64,000 bases of DNA, from positions 30,853,913-30,917,912 of the forward strand of contig JAAONU010000019.1 in assembly GCA_012932295.1 (NCBI GenBank), read 5' to 3'. The notes beneath the pieces are model-generated. The model was not told the origin of the DNA. It saw nothing but the letters and a program-made list of their open reading frames with translations, and did not search any database. Both the position numbers and the translations under genes were made by a program. Every line of letters begins with the position of its first letter. Position 1 is the first letter of the stretch. The DNA comes from Cyclina sinensis (lineage: Eukaryota; Mollusca; Bivalvia; Venerida; Veneridae). Positions 49,701 to 60,900 of the stretch are shown here, in pieces.

Positions 49701-52365
49701 GCATGATGAGCTTTGTCATTGCCCTGCATCCTGCATGTGTCATCAGCTTTTAAATTTAAACACCATCTCCTCCTAAACTAATTGGTCAAAGAAATGATTC
49801 AAAATTCTTCTTGTATGAAACCACAAGGCGCAGAGTCCTGACATTTTGCACATCGCATTATCTATTTGACCTCTACTAAGATTGTTCAGACTTTGCCCCT
49901 TGGGTTTATTTTTGACCCTGCCCCAGAGGTCAGATGTTTTACTTGGACTTACATTGCACACCTCTTTTAAAATCTTCTTGTCAGAAACCATAGGGCAGAG
50001 ACTTCTGAAATTTGGTGTTGTGAAGTAGATATCTAATATTGTACCAAGATTTTTCAATATTTGTGCCTGGTGTTACTATTGTTGCTGCCTGAGGGGGTCA
50101 CATGTTTTACATAGAAATACAAAGAAAATGTTTTAAACTTATCATGTCTGAAACAACAAGACCCAGAGTTGTAAAATTTGGCATGAAGTATTGCCAAGTA
50201 CACTTCTACCAAGATTTCTCAAACTTAGCCCCTGGGGTTATTTTTAGCTCTATTACTTGGTATTTGTCTTTCTTAGCAGTTTACTCAGGTGATGGCTTTA
50301 GGGCAATCATGGCCTTCTTGTTTTAGACTTATGTATTGTCAGAAACACAAGGCTAAGATTACATATTAGGTATATAGTATTTAGGAGTAGTCTTCTAGAA
50401 AATTTGTTCAAATCATGGCAAAGGGTTCAAAATGAACCCCACCACAGGGCCACTAGTTTTATATAGACTTATATTGGAAACTTAAAATTGGCAAAATAAT
50501 TTTAGAGGATTACTTCATGTGTACATACTTAACTTTGTCCTTGACCATCACATGACCTTGAACATTTCAAGCTACTTCTTAGTTTTTGAAGCTACAGTAT
50601 TGACATTTGAACCAGTTACATAATTTTGCATGTGGATTTTAACTTTAATTTTGGCCAACCTTTCCTTTGACTTACTTTCTATTTTTGAAATTACATTCCT
50701 GAAATTTGGACATGTAAAGTTTCAAAAGCAGATATTTTAATTGACTTTTGCTGATATTGTATATTGTATGCTCTCTCGATGGTACTCAGGGGAGCTATTA
50801 GGCCCTCTTGTCTTTGAAAAAGTTCCAAATACACTATAGAGTATACATGCAGTTGAAAGTTTAAATGTTGTACAAAGTTTAATATAATTATATTCTTTCA
50901 GAGTTCTGAAAACTGTAAACAACATGTTTGTCTTATTGCTACAAGCAGTTTTACTAGTTTGTTTAGGGAGTGAATGGAAACAAATTTGCAAAGTATCTTT
51001 GTGTTATTGACAGTAATTTTCTAGATGTTAAATAAGACTATGTTGGCTGCCAGAGTGACAAAATTACAGTTTCATTTATGACAGTCTTGGAGAAGAATCT
51101 GTCATAATAATATGCTTAGATCTAACATGCTTATGAAAAGACTGAGATTTTTATGCACTTTGTAAAATACTTTCTGGTACAGAACTTTGGTTTCTTTAAA
51201 GATATGATTATTTCTTTTAAGACAATTTTCCGCTTAGAAGAAATGAAGAGTATAATGAGGATATTTCAAGACACCCTTAGTGGAGATGTGAGGAGTGTAT
51301 GTCAGCATGTCGAGATAAAGTACCAGCCTCAGAGATTGCAAACACCACAGATGCAAATAGGAGAGGCCATGAAGAAAAAGAACACTCCAAGAACAAGACA
51401 ATCTATAGCACAAACAGGGTAGGATTTATATGATATATCAAGAGTAGTTGGAAAATACTACTATTTTTATCTTTGCATTTATAAACAGTGTGTAGAGCAA
51501 ACAGAATAAGATTTTATAGTTAATCTCACAAGCCCAGCAAAATAGCATTTTATAGCTCAGATGAGCATTCAAAGTCATTGGAAGGGCTGTATTGATAAAC
51601 ACTGGACTCTTTCTATTCTGTTAATGATGGACTACCTAGAGAAAACATTTCTGGTTTGCAGTTCCTTTAAAGAGTATGGATATCCAGTTCAAAACATTTA
51701 GAAAATAAGGTTGTCTAAACAAAGGCTTTCAATGAGCATACAATATTCATGGTAATATAGGCTGGCTATGGGAACAAACTGAACAGAACAGAAACTTTGC
51801 CATAACATATTCATGATTTTCATCTTGAAATTTTGACATTGTTATGGTAAAGCCTAAATATTTCTGTTTATCTGTAGTAGATGATAAGAGCAACCATAGA
51901 AATAACCCAAGTTTGAGCACTAAAGGCTACTGTCTTCATATGGCCTTCACTGGTAGAAGGCGTTGTATTCAGCAACCATTCTGGTAATCTAAATATGTCT
52001 CTTTACATGAAACAATAAGCAGTTTTGGAATGGTTTTGTATTTGTCCTTCCTAGGTATGTTAGTTTGATGAAAAGTCTATCTAGAAATAACTGCTTGAGT
52101 ATTTCATCTTGAGGCTTATTGAACCAAAGAAATAAGTAATCTAAAAAATGAGTTGATATGCTTTTAAAGAAAATAATGGTTTTGCTTATTTTTTACTTAA
52201 TTAAGTCACCATTATTGTAGGCATCAAAATGATGAATACCTGTCTCAACCTGATGTTTATCATCAAACTTCAAGACCAATGAGTGTGGCTTCAAGTGTTT
52301 TGGATGACCCAGACTTCTACAGGAAGAAAGCTCCACAATTGATGACTGTACGAGAGAATGTGTAA
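19800..52365 (+). CDS. Unrecognised large protein, 31 exons, 1285 aa
   Basis: Exons: 19800-19835, 21551-21658, 22203-22405, 22642-22688, 23168-23346, 24096-24212, 24593-24754, 26988-27047, 27465-27565, 30122-30264, 30768-31032, 31369-31461, 32068-32191, 33738-33814, 34143-34254, 34806-34898, 36032-36121, 40469-40538, 41379-41452, 41813-41937, 42957-43072, 43704-43961, 44267-44439, 44917-44996, 45986-46052, 46321-46491, 46979-47048, 47792-47907, 49455-49640, 51222-51418, 52221-52365. The sum is 3858 nt with every phase agreeing. Residues 1-48 are S/T/R/G-rich and look disordered. A compact region follows (YYSPSMARFEQYLED, NRPELPYNPYPGFHGRLR). Residues 386-440 are S/Q-rich. The middle and C-terminal halves are mostly helical and globular (GPYRVGICLALSGPSIWYG, HYQNCGPPHGGDP). 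Residues of about 1090-1110 and 1215-1285 are basic or disordered. There is no signal peptide; one hydrophobic stretch, VELFEIIYSVIILVLMD (about 489-505), may be a buried helix. The many invariant-looking W, G and P residues suggest a conserved family, but I cannot name it. Confidence 0.85.
24930..26395 (+). repeat. G-poor minisatellites (~75-bp and 33-bp units)
   Basis: The left part (to about 25760) repeats a unit of about 75 bp containing 'actccactcaactccagtc', 'cacttcaccactcattcca' and 'ttcctcttcccttcaatta'. The right part (about 25885-26390) repeats 33 bp, 'cacttaaatcaatacac' followed by 'ttcagtcactccactc'. The plus strand is almost free of G. Both lie between exons 7 and 8 of the 1285-aa gene. 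Confidence 0.9.
26452..26705 (-). mobile_element. tRNA-derived SINE
   Basis: It has the same block order as the copy at 15655: 'ggtaccggttggccatatga', 'gtgggggatagtgcaaga', 'gcatgctcagtatac', 'gggacctcggtt' and 'agtccagcacattaccac'. The B-box region is partly lost. It sits directly after the 33-bp minisatellite. Confidence 0.75.
27906..28735 (+). repeat. 46-bp minisatellite, about 18 copies
   Basis: The unit is 'gtgagtgcactgcaccgtc', 'attgtgggaacaggtgta' and 'ctagggaaa', 46 bp. Early copies carry 'gtggtgacagg' and 'agtgaaa', later ones 'gtgggaacagg' or 'gtggggacagg' and 'agggaaa', so the array has clustered variants. Every unit contains 'aaagtgagt', a good match to a 5' splice site. It lies between exons 9 and 10 of the 1285-aa gene. 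Confidence 0.95.
29216..29350 (+). repeat. 16-bp tandem repeat
   Basis: The unit 'aaaactgcctgtctat' (variant 'tctaga') is repeated about eight times, with taga and tata variants alternating in part. A short AAGT run follows at about 29446-29462. Confidence 0.85.
32570..32825 (-). mobile_element. tRNA-derived SINE
   Basis: It shares all blocks with the copy at 15655, including 'ggtaccggttgcccatatga', 'gtgggggtagtgcaagata' and a head ending 'cccctggtttaccagtcc' and 'agcacattaccactgga'. A short piece around 'gaaagcatccc' is deleted. It is antisense within the 1285-aa gene, between exons 13 and 14. Confidence 0.8.
34980..35024 (+). CDS. Possible alternative terminal exon of the 1285-aa gene
   Basis: After exon 16 (ending at 34898, phase 0), an acceptor 'ttgtgtgtttag' precedes an in-frame stretch coding GIGKQPSVRRAPSG and then TAA. 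Using it instead of exon 17 at 36032 would give a 655-residue product with a short basic tail. It rests only on a good acceptor and an open frame. Confidence 0.25.
   Translation, partial: GIGKQPSVRRAPSG
36480..37667 (+). repeat. 92-93-bp minisatellite, first block
   Basis: The unit is 'gattcaggctaggaagtac', 'tgtagacaccaagcttag', 'tgaaatgattttctct', 'gggtaggcactgtgcact' and 'gtaagtaactgttcag', then 'tgcttt'. About 13 copies are present. Every unit carries a strong donor (GTAAGT) and two acceptor-like sites. It lies in the intron before exon 18 of the 1285-aa gene and is interrupted at 37668. Confidence 0.93.
37668..39124 (+). mobile_element. Dispersed element inserted in the minisatellite
   Basis: The ends are inverted: 'atacccccacca' at about 37671 and 'ggtgggggtat' at about 39091-39101, followed by 'gaatcgcattcagcgatag'. 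The minisatellite unit is broken between 'agtgaaatg' and 'ttttctctggg' and resumes after the element. The interior has a GTCGGTCGGT leader and about three copies of a module of some 370 bp containing 'caaggtcaaggtcacac', 'gttgtgtccgctctataa' and 'aagttatgcccctttttaa'. Related copies start at about 318 and 62755. No protein is encoded. Confidence 0.75.
39125..40466 (+). repeat. 92-bp minisatellite, second block, reaching an exon
   Basis: About 15 further units. The right-hand ones are a homogenised variant ('gctgggaagtactgtatat', 'ctaagctgagtgaagtg', 'attttctctggctaggcatg', 'ttatactgtaagtaactg'). The last partial unit, 'gattcaggctgggaag', runs directly into the acceptor CAG of exon 18 (exon start 40469), so repeat sequence forms the end of that intron. 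Confidence 0.92.
40725..41315 (+). repeat. Degraded dispersed repeat
   Basis: The sequence resembles the body of the elements near 49690-50325 ('ctggggttcagatgtttta', 'tctgaaacaataaaccc') and ends 'actcaggtgagcacataagg', 'gcca' and 'cttgttttt', the shared tail. It lies between exons 18 and 19. Confidence 0.5.
42045..42465 (+). repeat. Dispersed repeat, family also at 53938 and 61155
   Basis: It begins 'aagaactgtcactgtaagat', contains 'ggggtcaaggtcaaataaat' twice and 'aaggaagttatggccaatg' twice, and ends 'gcctccctttgggggcata', a small terminal hairpin. It lies between exons 20 and 21. Confidence 0.8.
45005..45665 (+). repeat. 23-bp tandem repeat
   Basis: The unit is 'ttcataactctttacttctt' plus 'taa' or 'tga', about 27 copies. 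The plus strand is pyrimidine-rich. It lies between exons 24 and 25 of the 1285-aa gene. Confidence 0.93.
46491..46978 (+). other. GC-AG intron of the 1285-aa gene
   Basis: Exon 26 ends TCA CAG at 46491 and the intron starts GCAAGT. Only this junction keeps the frame into exon 27, which starts at 46979 with GAT CAG AGC CAT. The nearest GT (GTTAAT, after GCAA) would shift the frame. GC-AG introns are a known minor class and usually have an otherwise perfect donor, as here (CAG before, AAGT after). Confidence 0.75.
48170..49080 (+). repeat. Imperfect ~60-bp repeat array
   Basis: About 14 diverged copies of a unit with 'tatggtttccctgaagat', 'ttgcagaccagaggtag' and 'ttagagctaggaaag'. Divergence between copies is high, so it is older than the other arrays. 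It lies between exons 28 and 29. Confidence 0.8.
49686..50330 (+). repeat. Dispersed repeat with 'ccttcttgtttt' tail
   Basis: It begins 'tctcacctatgcatgatgag', contains the module 'cctcctaaactaattggtca' and repeated 'agagtcctgacattttgcac'-type lines, and ends 'aggtgatggctttagggca' and 'atggccttcttgtttt'. A related shorter piece at 50395-50815 ends 'ggccctcttgtct'. Confidence 0.6.
50395..50815 (+). repeat. Dispersed repeat fragment
   Basis: It starts within a module ('aaaatttgttcaaatcatgg') and ends 'ggtactcaggggagctatta' and 'ggccctcttgtct', the same tail as the element directly upstream. It lies between exons 29 and 30. Confidence 0.5.
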
Positions 52366-53065
52366 CTGAAATGAAGGAACTGAACTGTAGTAGTCATGAA
52401 AATACAGGGATACAGGAGGTGCTTTATTGATTTGGTTATTGTACACATTGTATAAAACTTTAAACATGTTATTGTCCTTAAAAATCCAAGCTTTAAACAT
52501 TTGTCTGCAGCCACAATGACTATTTTCTTAATGACCCAAAATATTATTTTTAGCATAAAAAGTCATCAGTGGATTGTGAATGGAAAATTGAATTCGATTA
52601 CCTTGATCTAGCATTGTTTTTTGTGATCAAAATGAATTTCATATGATGCAGGAAAACAAGGAAAAACATTAAACTGTCTCCTGAGACTGCAGAACACTTG
52701 AATTGAACCTGCCAAATGAATGACAAAGTTTTAAAGTACTTAATATCTCAGTTCTTAAACTTTTGAAGATTTTACCGGCATGCAGAAATTACATGTCCTT
52801 TTACTGTCCTAGAGAATACACTGCATAGGATATTTTGGAGTTGACTGTCAAATTTGAGAAAAAAAATCGGCATTGATCTGTGATATGTTATATTGTTGAG
52901 ATAACTGAAGCATAATAATGTACATGTATTGTTGTATCATTTATTCACTCATATTTACAAACATATCATTTACATTAGTTTTGTTCTTCTTGTCCTCTAA
53001 CATAATTTATTTTACTTAATTTGTGAGCAAATTGTTACAGTTATAACCAATGCATATGAAATAAA
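52366..53065 (+). other. 3' UTR of the 1285-aa gene with AATAAA
   Basis: AT-rich sequence after the stop. The first good AATAAA lies at 53060-53065, in 'gaaataaaatatg', about 695 nt downstream. The true end could be earlier if a variant signal is used. Confidence 0.45.
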
Positions 53066-53937
53066 ATATGTGTACATTGTATTGACATAAATAATATATG
53101 GTAGATTTGCTGATTTGTTAACATTTTGATTGATGTTATGTTATGTTTAAGAGTTTATGACCTCTGTTGATTACAGTGGAGAATTTGAGAATGGATGTTC
53201 TCTTCCTAATTATTCATTCACCAAACACAAAGTCATATATCCAAAGACATTATGTCTGTTTTTCAGATGTAGACCATTGTTTCAATATTTACACCAGTCT
53301 TAAAGTCACTCACTCAGAACTTAACAGAAGCACCACAGAATGAAAACCTGTAGGGGCCTCGGGCTTCAAGTTATATGTAATTCAGTTCCTTTTCCTCAGA
53401 AAACAAAGATGAAAAATGTACAAGTGTATTTGCTAAATTTGATCCTAAGACTGGAGAAACAATCTGTTCAAATGTTGACTTAGTTGTATTCTTACTGATT
53501 CAAATGATTTTAAAGGAGCATTGGCTAAGGACCTGTTCATAAGGAAGTACCAAACTTCTCCTGGTGAAACCCCAGTGGATTTTGTGCTTGAACATGTGAA
53601 CATTAGGTAAGTGACACTGGATTAACATGTCTGCCTCCATTATCTCTTGACAAGAATGGCAGAATTTAGAACAAGACATAAAGTAATGGGATACCATTTG
53701 TGCCCCTGTCTTTCCGACATGTACTAGTATGTATAAACATTTTGACAACAATAAGCACATCTATGCTTGGTGCCTGTAATGTTTGACATTTGATTTGATA
53801 AGAGCTGACCAAAGTACATAAACCTGTATACACATATACAGTATTGATCAAATGAATTGCACCGTCATAGATAGACAGATAGATAGATCAGCTAGGAGTG
53901 CATACATGGACATTTACAACATGTACAAAATATATAA
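53066..53937. other. Intergenic sequence, nothing recognised
   Basis: AT-rich single-copy-looking sequence. Open frames are short and show no family resemblance. A short GATA run (tagatagacagatagatag) lies near 53868-53888. Confidence 0.5.
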
Positions 53938-54357
53938 AACAAGAACTGTCACTGTAAGATGACAATGCCCCCGAAGTGGTGCTTTGACTTTGGGCTGAGG
54001 ACCAGTCATTCAAGGGTCAAGGTCAAACAAATATAGGTCAGTGGGAAGGTCTTGTCCACAGGAGTGTTGTGTCCAAGTATGAAGTAAATCCAATTACTAT
54101 TAAAAAAATTATGGCCAATGTGAAAGTTTTTGGACAATTGGATCTTCAAGGTGAAGGTCATTCAGGGGTTAAAGTCAAATAGGTATAGGTCATTGGGAAG
54201 GTCTTGTCCAAAGTGGGGTTGTGTCCAAGTATGAAGTAAATCCACTAACTAATAAGGAAGTTATGGCCAATGTAAATGTTTTCTGACAGACAGAATGATG
54301 AATGGACTGACAAACGGACAGTTCAAAAACTAAATGCCTTCCTTCAGGGGCATAAAA
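53938..54357 (+). repeat. Dispersed repeat, second copy of the 42045 family
   Basis: It starts 'aacaagaactgtcactgtaa', has 'caagggtcaaggtcaaaca' and 'ggtcttgtcca' twice, and ends 'gccttccttcaggggcata'. It matches the 42045 copy along its whole length in the same orientation. Confidence 0.8.
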
Positions 54358-54479
54358 ATATCACATACATGATAATAAATGTATCATGACATGCACAACA
54401 ATGAGTAAACCCATATTTCCATTGTGGTCCTTTTTGCTGGTGGCATGACATAGAGTGGCCCTGAAAAACCTATAAGCTT

Positions 54480-55725
54480 CAGATCAAGGAGAAAGATGTA
54501 TACATAGGTGAGATGTGCGCAACACATCCTCTTTATACCCAAGGCAAAATCTTGACATTGCATTGACATTGTAGAAGTTACGCTCTGGACACGGGTTTTG
54601 AGCCAACCCTCCAAGTGTGACCTTGACTTCTGAGTGGCCAACCTGGGTTTTGCGTGTGACACATCACCCCATCATGGTGAACATTTGTTTCAAACTATTT
54701 TGTAATCCTTCAAAGAATGAGCAAGATATAGACCGGACAAATCTAGACAGACGCACGGACTGACAAACACACATATACCAAACTGCCAAAAGTGAAAAGC
54801 AGCGACTAAGTCGACCTCACCACAAGCTGGCTCAACAATTATACTACATAATACTTCAAAGCATAAGCAAGATACAGCGCGAACAAACAAATGTTAATAT
54901 TTTTATTTGACCTTTGTCCTATTGTGACCTTGACCTTGACCTTCATTTTGTGCGAGACAACTCAACTCAACATGGAGAACATTTGTGCAAAGTTATATTA
55001 AAATCCATCCATGTATATTTAAGTTATACTCGCAAATGCATGTCTTATTATGTTATTTGACCTTTGACCCCTAAATATGACCTTGACCATTGCCACAGAC
55101 ACCTGAATTTTTCAAATCCTCTGAACCCTAAGCATAATACTTCAAAGCATAAGCAAGATACAGCGCCAACAACAAATGTAAATATTTTTATTTGACTTTT
55201 GACCTCTTGTGACCTTGACATTGACCATCATTTTGCGCGAGACAACTCAACTTAACATGGAGAACATTTGTGCAAAGTTATATTAAAATCCATCCATGTA
55301 TATATAAGTTATACTCGCAAATGCATGTTTTATTTTGTTATTTGACAATTGACGCCTGTGTTACCTTGACCTTTGCCGCAGACACCTGAATTTTTTGCGC
55401 GACACTCCGCCTCTCTATGGAGAATATTTGTCCCGAGTTATATTAAAATCCCTCCATGCATGTAGAAGTTACGCTCCGGACAAGGGTTTTGCGCTGACCC
55501 CTAGATGTGACCTTGGCCTTTGAGCGGCGGACCTGGGTTTTGTGTGCGACACACCACCCCATCATGGTGAACATCTGTACCGAATTATTTTGAAATCCTT
55601 CAAAGAATGAGCAAGATATAGACAGGACAAATCCGGACGGCCGCACGGGCGCACATACACCGAACTATACGCCAAAAGTGGCGACTTAGTCGAGCTCACC
55701 GCAAGCGGGCTCGACAATAAAAAAT
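54480..55725 (+). repeat. Two related dispersed repeats with a 3' hairpin
   Basis: Both copies contain 'cacatcaccccatcatggtg' or 'cacaccaccccatcatggtg', 'caaagaatgagcaagatata' and, at their ends, 'agtcgacctcaccacaagct' (near 54810) or the fuller hairpin GTCGAGCTCACCGCAAGCGG followed by GCTCGAC (near 55690-55716). Between them, modules with 'ttgaccttgaccttcatttt' and 'acaactcaactcaacatgg' are repeated twice. No coding sequence is evident. Confidence 0.6.
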
Positions 55726-56544
55726 GAACCAATATTAGCAATATAAGCCACACCTCTAGAATATAAAAAACCTTATAACTACTCCCAGGCGACTGGTCTT
55801 GTGTTTAGACGTCATTAACCAGACACTGTCATCAGTAAAACAATTCTTGAAAGGTGTAGGTCACAGCTGCTTCTTAAAAAGGGCAGCTTGTTTCACAGGT
55901 GGTGTTTTTATATCACTCTTTTATCTGCCCCATTGTCGTCGATCTGAAGATTATCCTTTGAATGATCGTCTGGCTGCAACATTGGAGTCATATCATAAGT
56001 GATCACCAGATAAACCCTGTTGTCATTGACGAAATATTGCTATAAATGGTCAGAAAGGTAGAGGACGAGAACAGACTTCAATCGGTGTACCTAGTAGTCT
56101 TGATCAAATCTGTGACGAGGTCATTGTCTTCCCCCTTTTCCTGGACGTCGACATGTACTCAGGCTATGTAACTACGGGAGTTGTCTTCTGTTCTAATGCA
56201 TCGTAAAGAAGAAGTTTGCCAACGCCAACAGCATTTTTGTTGCCTTTATTGTTATTGTGACAGATATTGCCCTGTTGTGGCAGAGAGTAGATCGAAGGTT
56301 GGTGATGGGTATGAATTTGTTAAAGATACTGACCTTGGTTTTAATGCTGTTTGATGCTGTACCGCATGAATTCAAACAGCTTTCGTCAAGTCCATCAGTA
56401 GTTTAGTGATGTAGGTATGGCGTTTGATCGTTAGATTGTACGTTCATGCTAAAAAAGAAATACCCCCTGTTACTCCATTCCATCATCACTCATTATCCCC
56501 ACCCCACGATTTTTGTCATTATTTTTTTGATATGTATGTACTTC
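55726..56544. other. Stretch without a recognised gene
   Basis: Less AT-rich than its surroundings at 55800-56400. Frames on both strands of about 60-67 residues are present but match no family I know. A decayed coding remnant cannot be excluded. Confidence 0.3.
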
Positions 56545-56612
56545 AATCCCGCCCCCTGCCCCCACCCCACCCCAACAGCCCCCTCCCCCATTACACCCTA
56601 CCCCCTCGCCCA
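56545..56612 (-). other. C-rich tract, possible G-quadruplex on the minus strand
   Basis: The plus strand holds at least six runs of four or more C within 65 bp ('cgccccctgcccccacccc' and onward). The complementary G runs could form a G-quadruplex. Confidence 0.5.
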
Positions 56613-56719
56613 AAACATTTGTTTCATTTTACATGAGTACTTGCCCTCCACATTCAATATTTTCACGTGGACCTCTTGTTTGACTTTTTTGACTTCGCTT
56701 AAATTATCATCCAGTATTG

Positions 56720-57955
56720 ATATTAACCGAATTGGCAACTGACAACTGGCAGCCAGATGCCAATTCGTAAAAGATCGCGAATTGGCAACTGCCAGATGCC
56801 AGTTCGACAAGTATCATGAATTATGAACATAGAGTGAATAGGCAACTGGCAGCCAGATGCCAGATGACAATTCGGTTAATATCAATAATTTATGATTAAT
56901 GTCGAATTGGCATCGGGCTACCAATTGACAGTTGCCGATTCGTTCTGGGAACTGGCAGCCAGATGCCAGTTCGTCAAAACGTGCGAATCGCCAACTGTCA
57001 ATTGGTAGCCAGATGCCAATTCGACATTTATCATAAATTATTGATATTAACCGAACTGGCAACTGGCAGCTAGATGCCAGTTTGTTAGAACTTGAGAATC
57101 GGCAACTGTCAATTCGTAGCCCGATGCCAATTCGACATTTATTATAAATTATTGATATTAACCGAATTGGCAACTGGCAGCTAGATGCCAGTTCGTCAGA
57201 ACTTGCGAATTGGCAACTGTCATTTGGTAGCCAAATGCCAATTCGAAATTTATCATAAATTATTGATATTAACCTTATTGGCAGCTGGCAACTGGCAGCC
57301 AGATGCCAATTCGTTAAAGATTGCAAATTGGCAACTGGCAACTGGCAGCCATATGCAAGTTCAACAAGTATCATGAATTACGAACATAGAATGAATTGGC
57401 AACTGGCAGCTAGATGCCAGTACGTCAAAAATTGCGAATAGTCAACTGTCAATTGTTAGCCAGATGCCAATTCGTCATTTATCATAAATTATTGATATTA
57501 ACTGAATTTGCAACCAGCGACTGGCAGCTAGATGCCAATTCGTTAAAGATCGCGAATCGGTTACTGGGAACCGGCAGGTAGATGCAAATTTGACAAGCAT
57601 TATGAATTTTGGACAGTGAGTGAAGTGGCAACTGGCAACTGCCAGCCAGATGCCAGTTCGTCAAGACTTCAAATAGTCAACTGTCAATTGTTAGCAGGAT
57701 CCAAGTTCGACAATTATCATAAATTATTGATATTAACAGAATTGGCAACTGGCAGCTAGATGCCAATTTGTTAAGGATTGCGAATTGTCAACTGGTAACC
57801 GGCAGCTAGATGCCAGTCCGACAATCATTATGAATTTCGGACATTGAATGAATTGGCAACTAGCAGCCAGACGCCAGTTCGTTTAAATTTGCGAATAGTC
57901 AACTGTCAATTTGTAGCCAGATGCCAATTAGACATTTTTCAATTCAATTAATATC
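56720..57955 (-). repeat. Palindromic satellite, minus-oriented block
   Basis: Units of about 111-118 bp contain 'ttgatattaaccgaattgg', 'caactggcagccagatgcc' and 'aattcgacatttatcataa', the reverse complement of the block to the right. Copies are quite diverged, and a short plus-oriented piece lies at about 56873-56935. About ten copies. Confidence 0.85.
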
Positions 57956-57959
57956 AATA

Positions 57960-60900
57960 AATCATGGTACTGCTGGAATTGGCATGTAGCTGCCACTTGC
58001 TAATTGACGAGTCGCGATTTTCGACGAATTGGCAACTGGCTGCCAGTTGCCAGTTACAAATTCAGCTAATATCAATAATTCAAGGTATTTGTCGAATTGG
58101 CATCTGGCTGCCAGTTGCCAGTTGCCAATTCAGTTAAAGTCACCAATTTATGATATTTGTCGAATTGGCATCTGGCTAACAATAGCAAATTCGCGATCTT
58201 TAACGAATTTGCATATGGCTGCCAATTTCCAGTTGCCAATTCAATTAATATCAATAATTCATGATACTTCTGGAATTGGCTCCAGCTGCCAGTTGCCAGT
58301 TGACAATTCGCAAGTTTGACGAATTGGCATCTAGCTGCCAGTTGCCAGTTACCAATTCAGTTAATGTCACCAATTTATGATATTTGTCGAATTGGCATCG
58401 GGCTGCCAGTTGCCAGTAGCAAATTCGCGATCTTTAACGAATTGGCATATGGCTGCCAATTTCCAGTTGCCAATTCAATTAATATCAATAATTCATGATA
58501 CTTCTGGAATTGGCATCTAGCTGCCAGTTGCCAGTTGACAATTCGCGATTTTTGACGAATTACAATCTGTCTGCCAGTTGCCAATTCAGTTAATATCAAT
58601 AATTCATGGTATTTGTCGAATTGGCATCTGGCTTCCAGTTGCCAATTCGCGATCTTTAATGAATTGGCATCTGGCATCTGGCTGCCAGTTGCCAGTTGCC
58701 AATTCAGTTAATATCAATAATTCATGGTATTTGTCGAATTGGCATTTGCCTACCAGTTGCCAGTTGCCAATTCGCGATCTTTAATGAATTGGCATCTGGC
58801 TACCTGTTGCCAGTTGCCAATTCGCGATCTTTAATGAACTGGCATCTGGCTGCCAGTTACTTGTTGCCAATTCAGTAAATATCAATAATTCATGGTATTT
58901 GTCGAATTGGCATTTGCCTACCAGTTGCCAGTTGCCAATTCGCGATCTTTAATGAATTGGCATCTGGCTGCCAGTTGCCAATTAGCACTTCAGTTAGTAT
59001 CAATAATTCATGGTATTTGTCGAATTGGCCTCTGGCTACCAGTTGCCAGTTGCCAATTTGCGATCTTTAACGAATTGGCATATGGCTGCCAATTTCCGGT
59101 TGCCAATTCAATTAATATCAATAATTCATGATACTTCTGGAATTGGCTCCAGCTGACGAATTGGCATCTAGCTGCCAGTTACCAGTTACCAATTCAGTTA
59201 ATGTCACCAATTTATGATATTTGTCGAATTGGCATCGGGCTGCCAGTTGCCAGTAGCAAATTCGCGATCTTTAACGAATTGGCATATGGCTGCCAATTTC
59301 CAGTTGCCAATTCAATTAATATCAATAATTCATGAAACTTCTGGAATTGGCATCTAGCTGCCAGTTGACAATTCGCGATTTTTGACGAATTAAAATCTGT
59401 CTGCCAGTTGCCAATTCAGTTAATATCAATAATTCATTGTATTTGTCGAATTGACACCTGGCTACCAGTTGCCAATTCGCGATCTTTAATGAATTGGCAT
59501 CTGGCTGCCAGTTGCCAATTCAGTTAATATCAATAATTCATGGTATTTGTCGAATTGGCATCTGGCTGCCAGTTGCCAGTTGCGAATACACGATCTTTAA
59601 CGAATTGGCATATGGCTGCCAATTTCCAGTTGCCAATTCAATTAATATCAATAATTCATGATACTTCCGGAATTGGCTCCAGCTGCCAGTTGCCAGTTGA
59701 CAATTCGCAATTTTGACGAATTGGCATCTGGCTGCCAGTTGCTAGTTACCAATTCAGTTAATGTCACCAATTTATGATATTTGTCGAATTGGCATCTGGC
59801 TGCCAGTTGCCAGTTGCCAATTCGCGATCTTTAACGAATTGGCATATGGCTGCCAATTTCCAGTTGCCAATTCAATTAATATCAATAATTTATGATATTT
59901 GTCGAATTGGCGTCTGGCTGCCAGTTGCCAGTTGCCAATTCGCGATCTTTAATGAATTGGCATCTGGCTGCAAGTTGCCAGTTGCCAATTCAGTTAAAAT
60001 CAATAATTCATGGTATTTGTCGAATTGGCATGTGGCTACCAGTTGCCAGTTGCCAATTCGCGATCTTTAATGAACTGGCATCTGGCTGCCAGTTGCCAGT
60101 TGCCAATTCAGTTAATATCAATAATTCATGGTATTTGTCGAATTGGCATCTGGCTACCAGTTCTCAGTGGCCAATTCGCGATCTTTAATGAACTGGCATC
60201 TGGCTGCTAGTTGCTAGTTGCCAATGCAGTTAATATTAATAATTTATGGTATTTGTCGAATTGGCATTTGCCTACCAGTTGCCAGTTGCCAATTCGCGAT
60301 CTTTGATGAATTGGCATCTGGCTGCCAGTTGTCAGTTAGCACTTCAGTTAGTATCAATAATTCATGGTATTTGTCGATTTGGCCTCTGGCTACCAGTTGC
60401 CAGTTGCTAATTCGCGATCTTTGATCAATTGGCATCTGGCTGCCAGTTGCCAATTCAGTTAATATCAATAATTCATGGTATTTGTCGAATTGGCATCTGG
60501 TTACCAGTTGCCAAGTGCCAATTTGCGATCTATAATGAATTGGCATCTGGCTGCCAGTTTACAATTTAGTTAATATCAATAATTCATGGTATTTGTTGAA
60601 TTGGCATCTGGCAACCAGTTGCCAGTTGTCAATTCAATTAATATCAAGTATTTATGATACTTCTGGAATTGGCATCTAGATGCCAGTTGCCAATTGACAA
60701 TTCGCGATTTTTGACGAATTGGCATCTGGCTGCCATTTGCCAATTCAGTTAATATCAATAATTCATGGTATTTGTCAAATTGGCAAGTGAGTGCCAAATG
60801 CCAATTGACAATTCGCCATATTTGATGAATTGGCATCTGGCTGCCATTTGCCAATTCAGTTAATATCAATAATTCATGATACTTCTGGAATTGGCGTCTG

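Noticed and set aside
55799..56002. 67-codon frame starting MCLDVINQTLSSVKQ
   Set aside because: No family resemblance, no splice context and no supporting neighbours.
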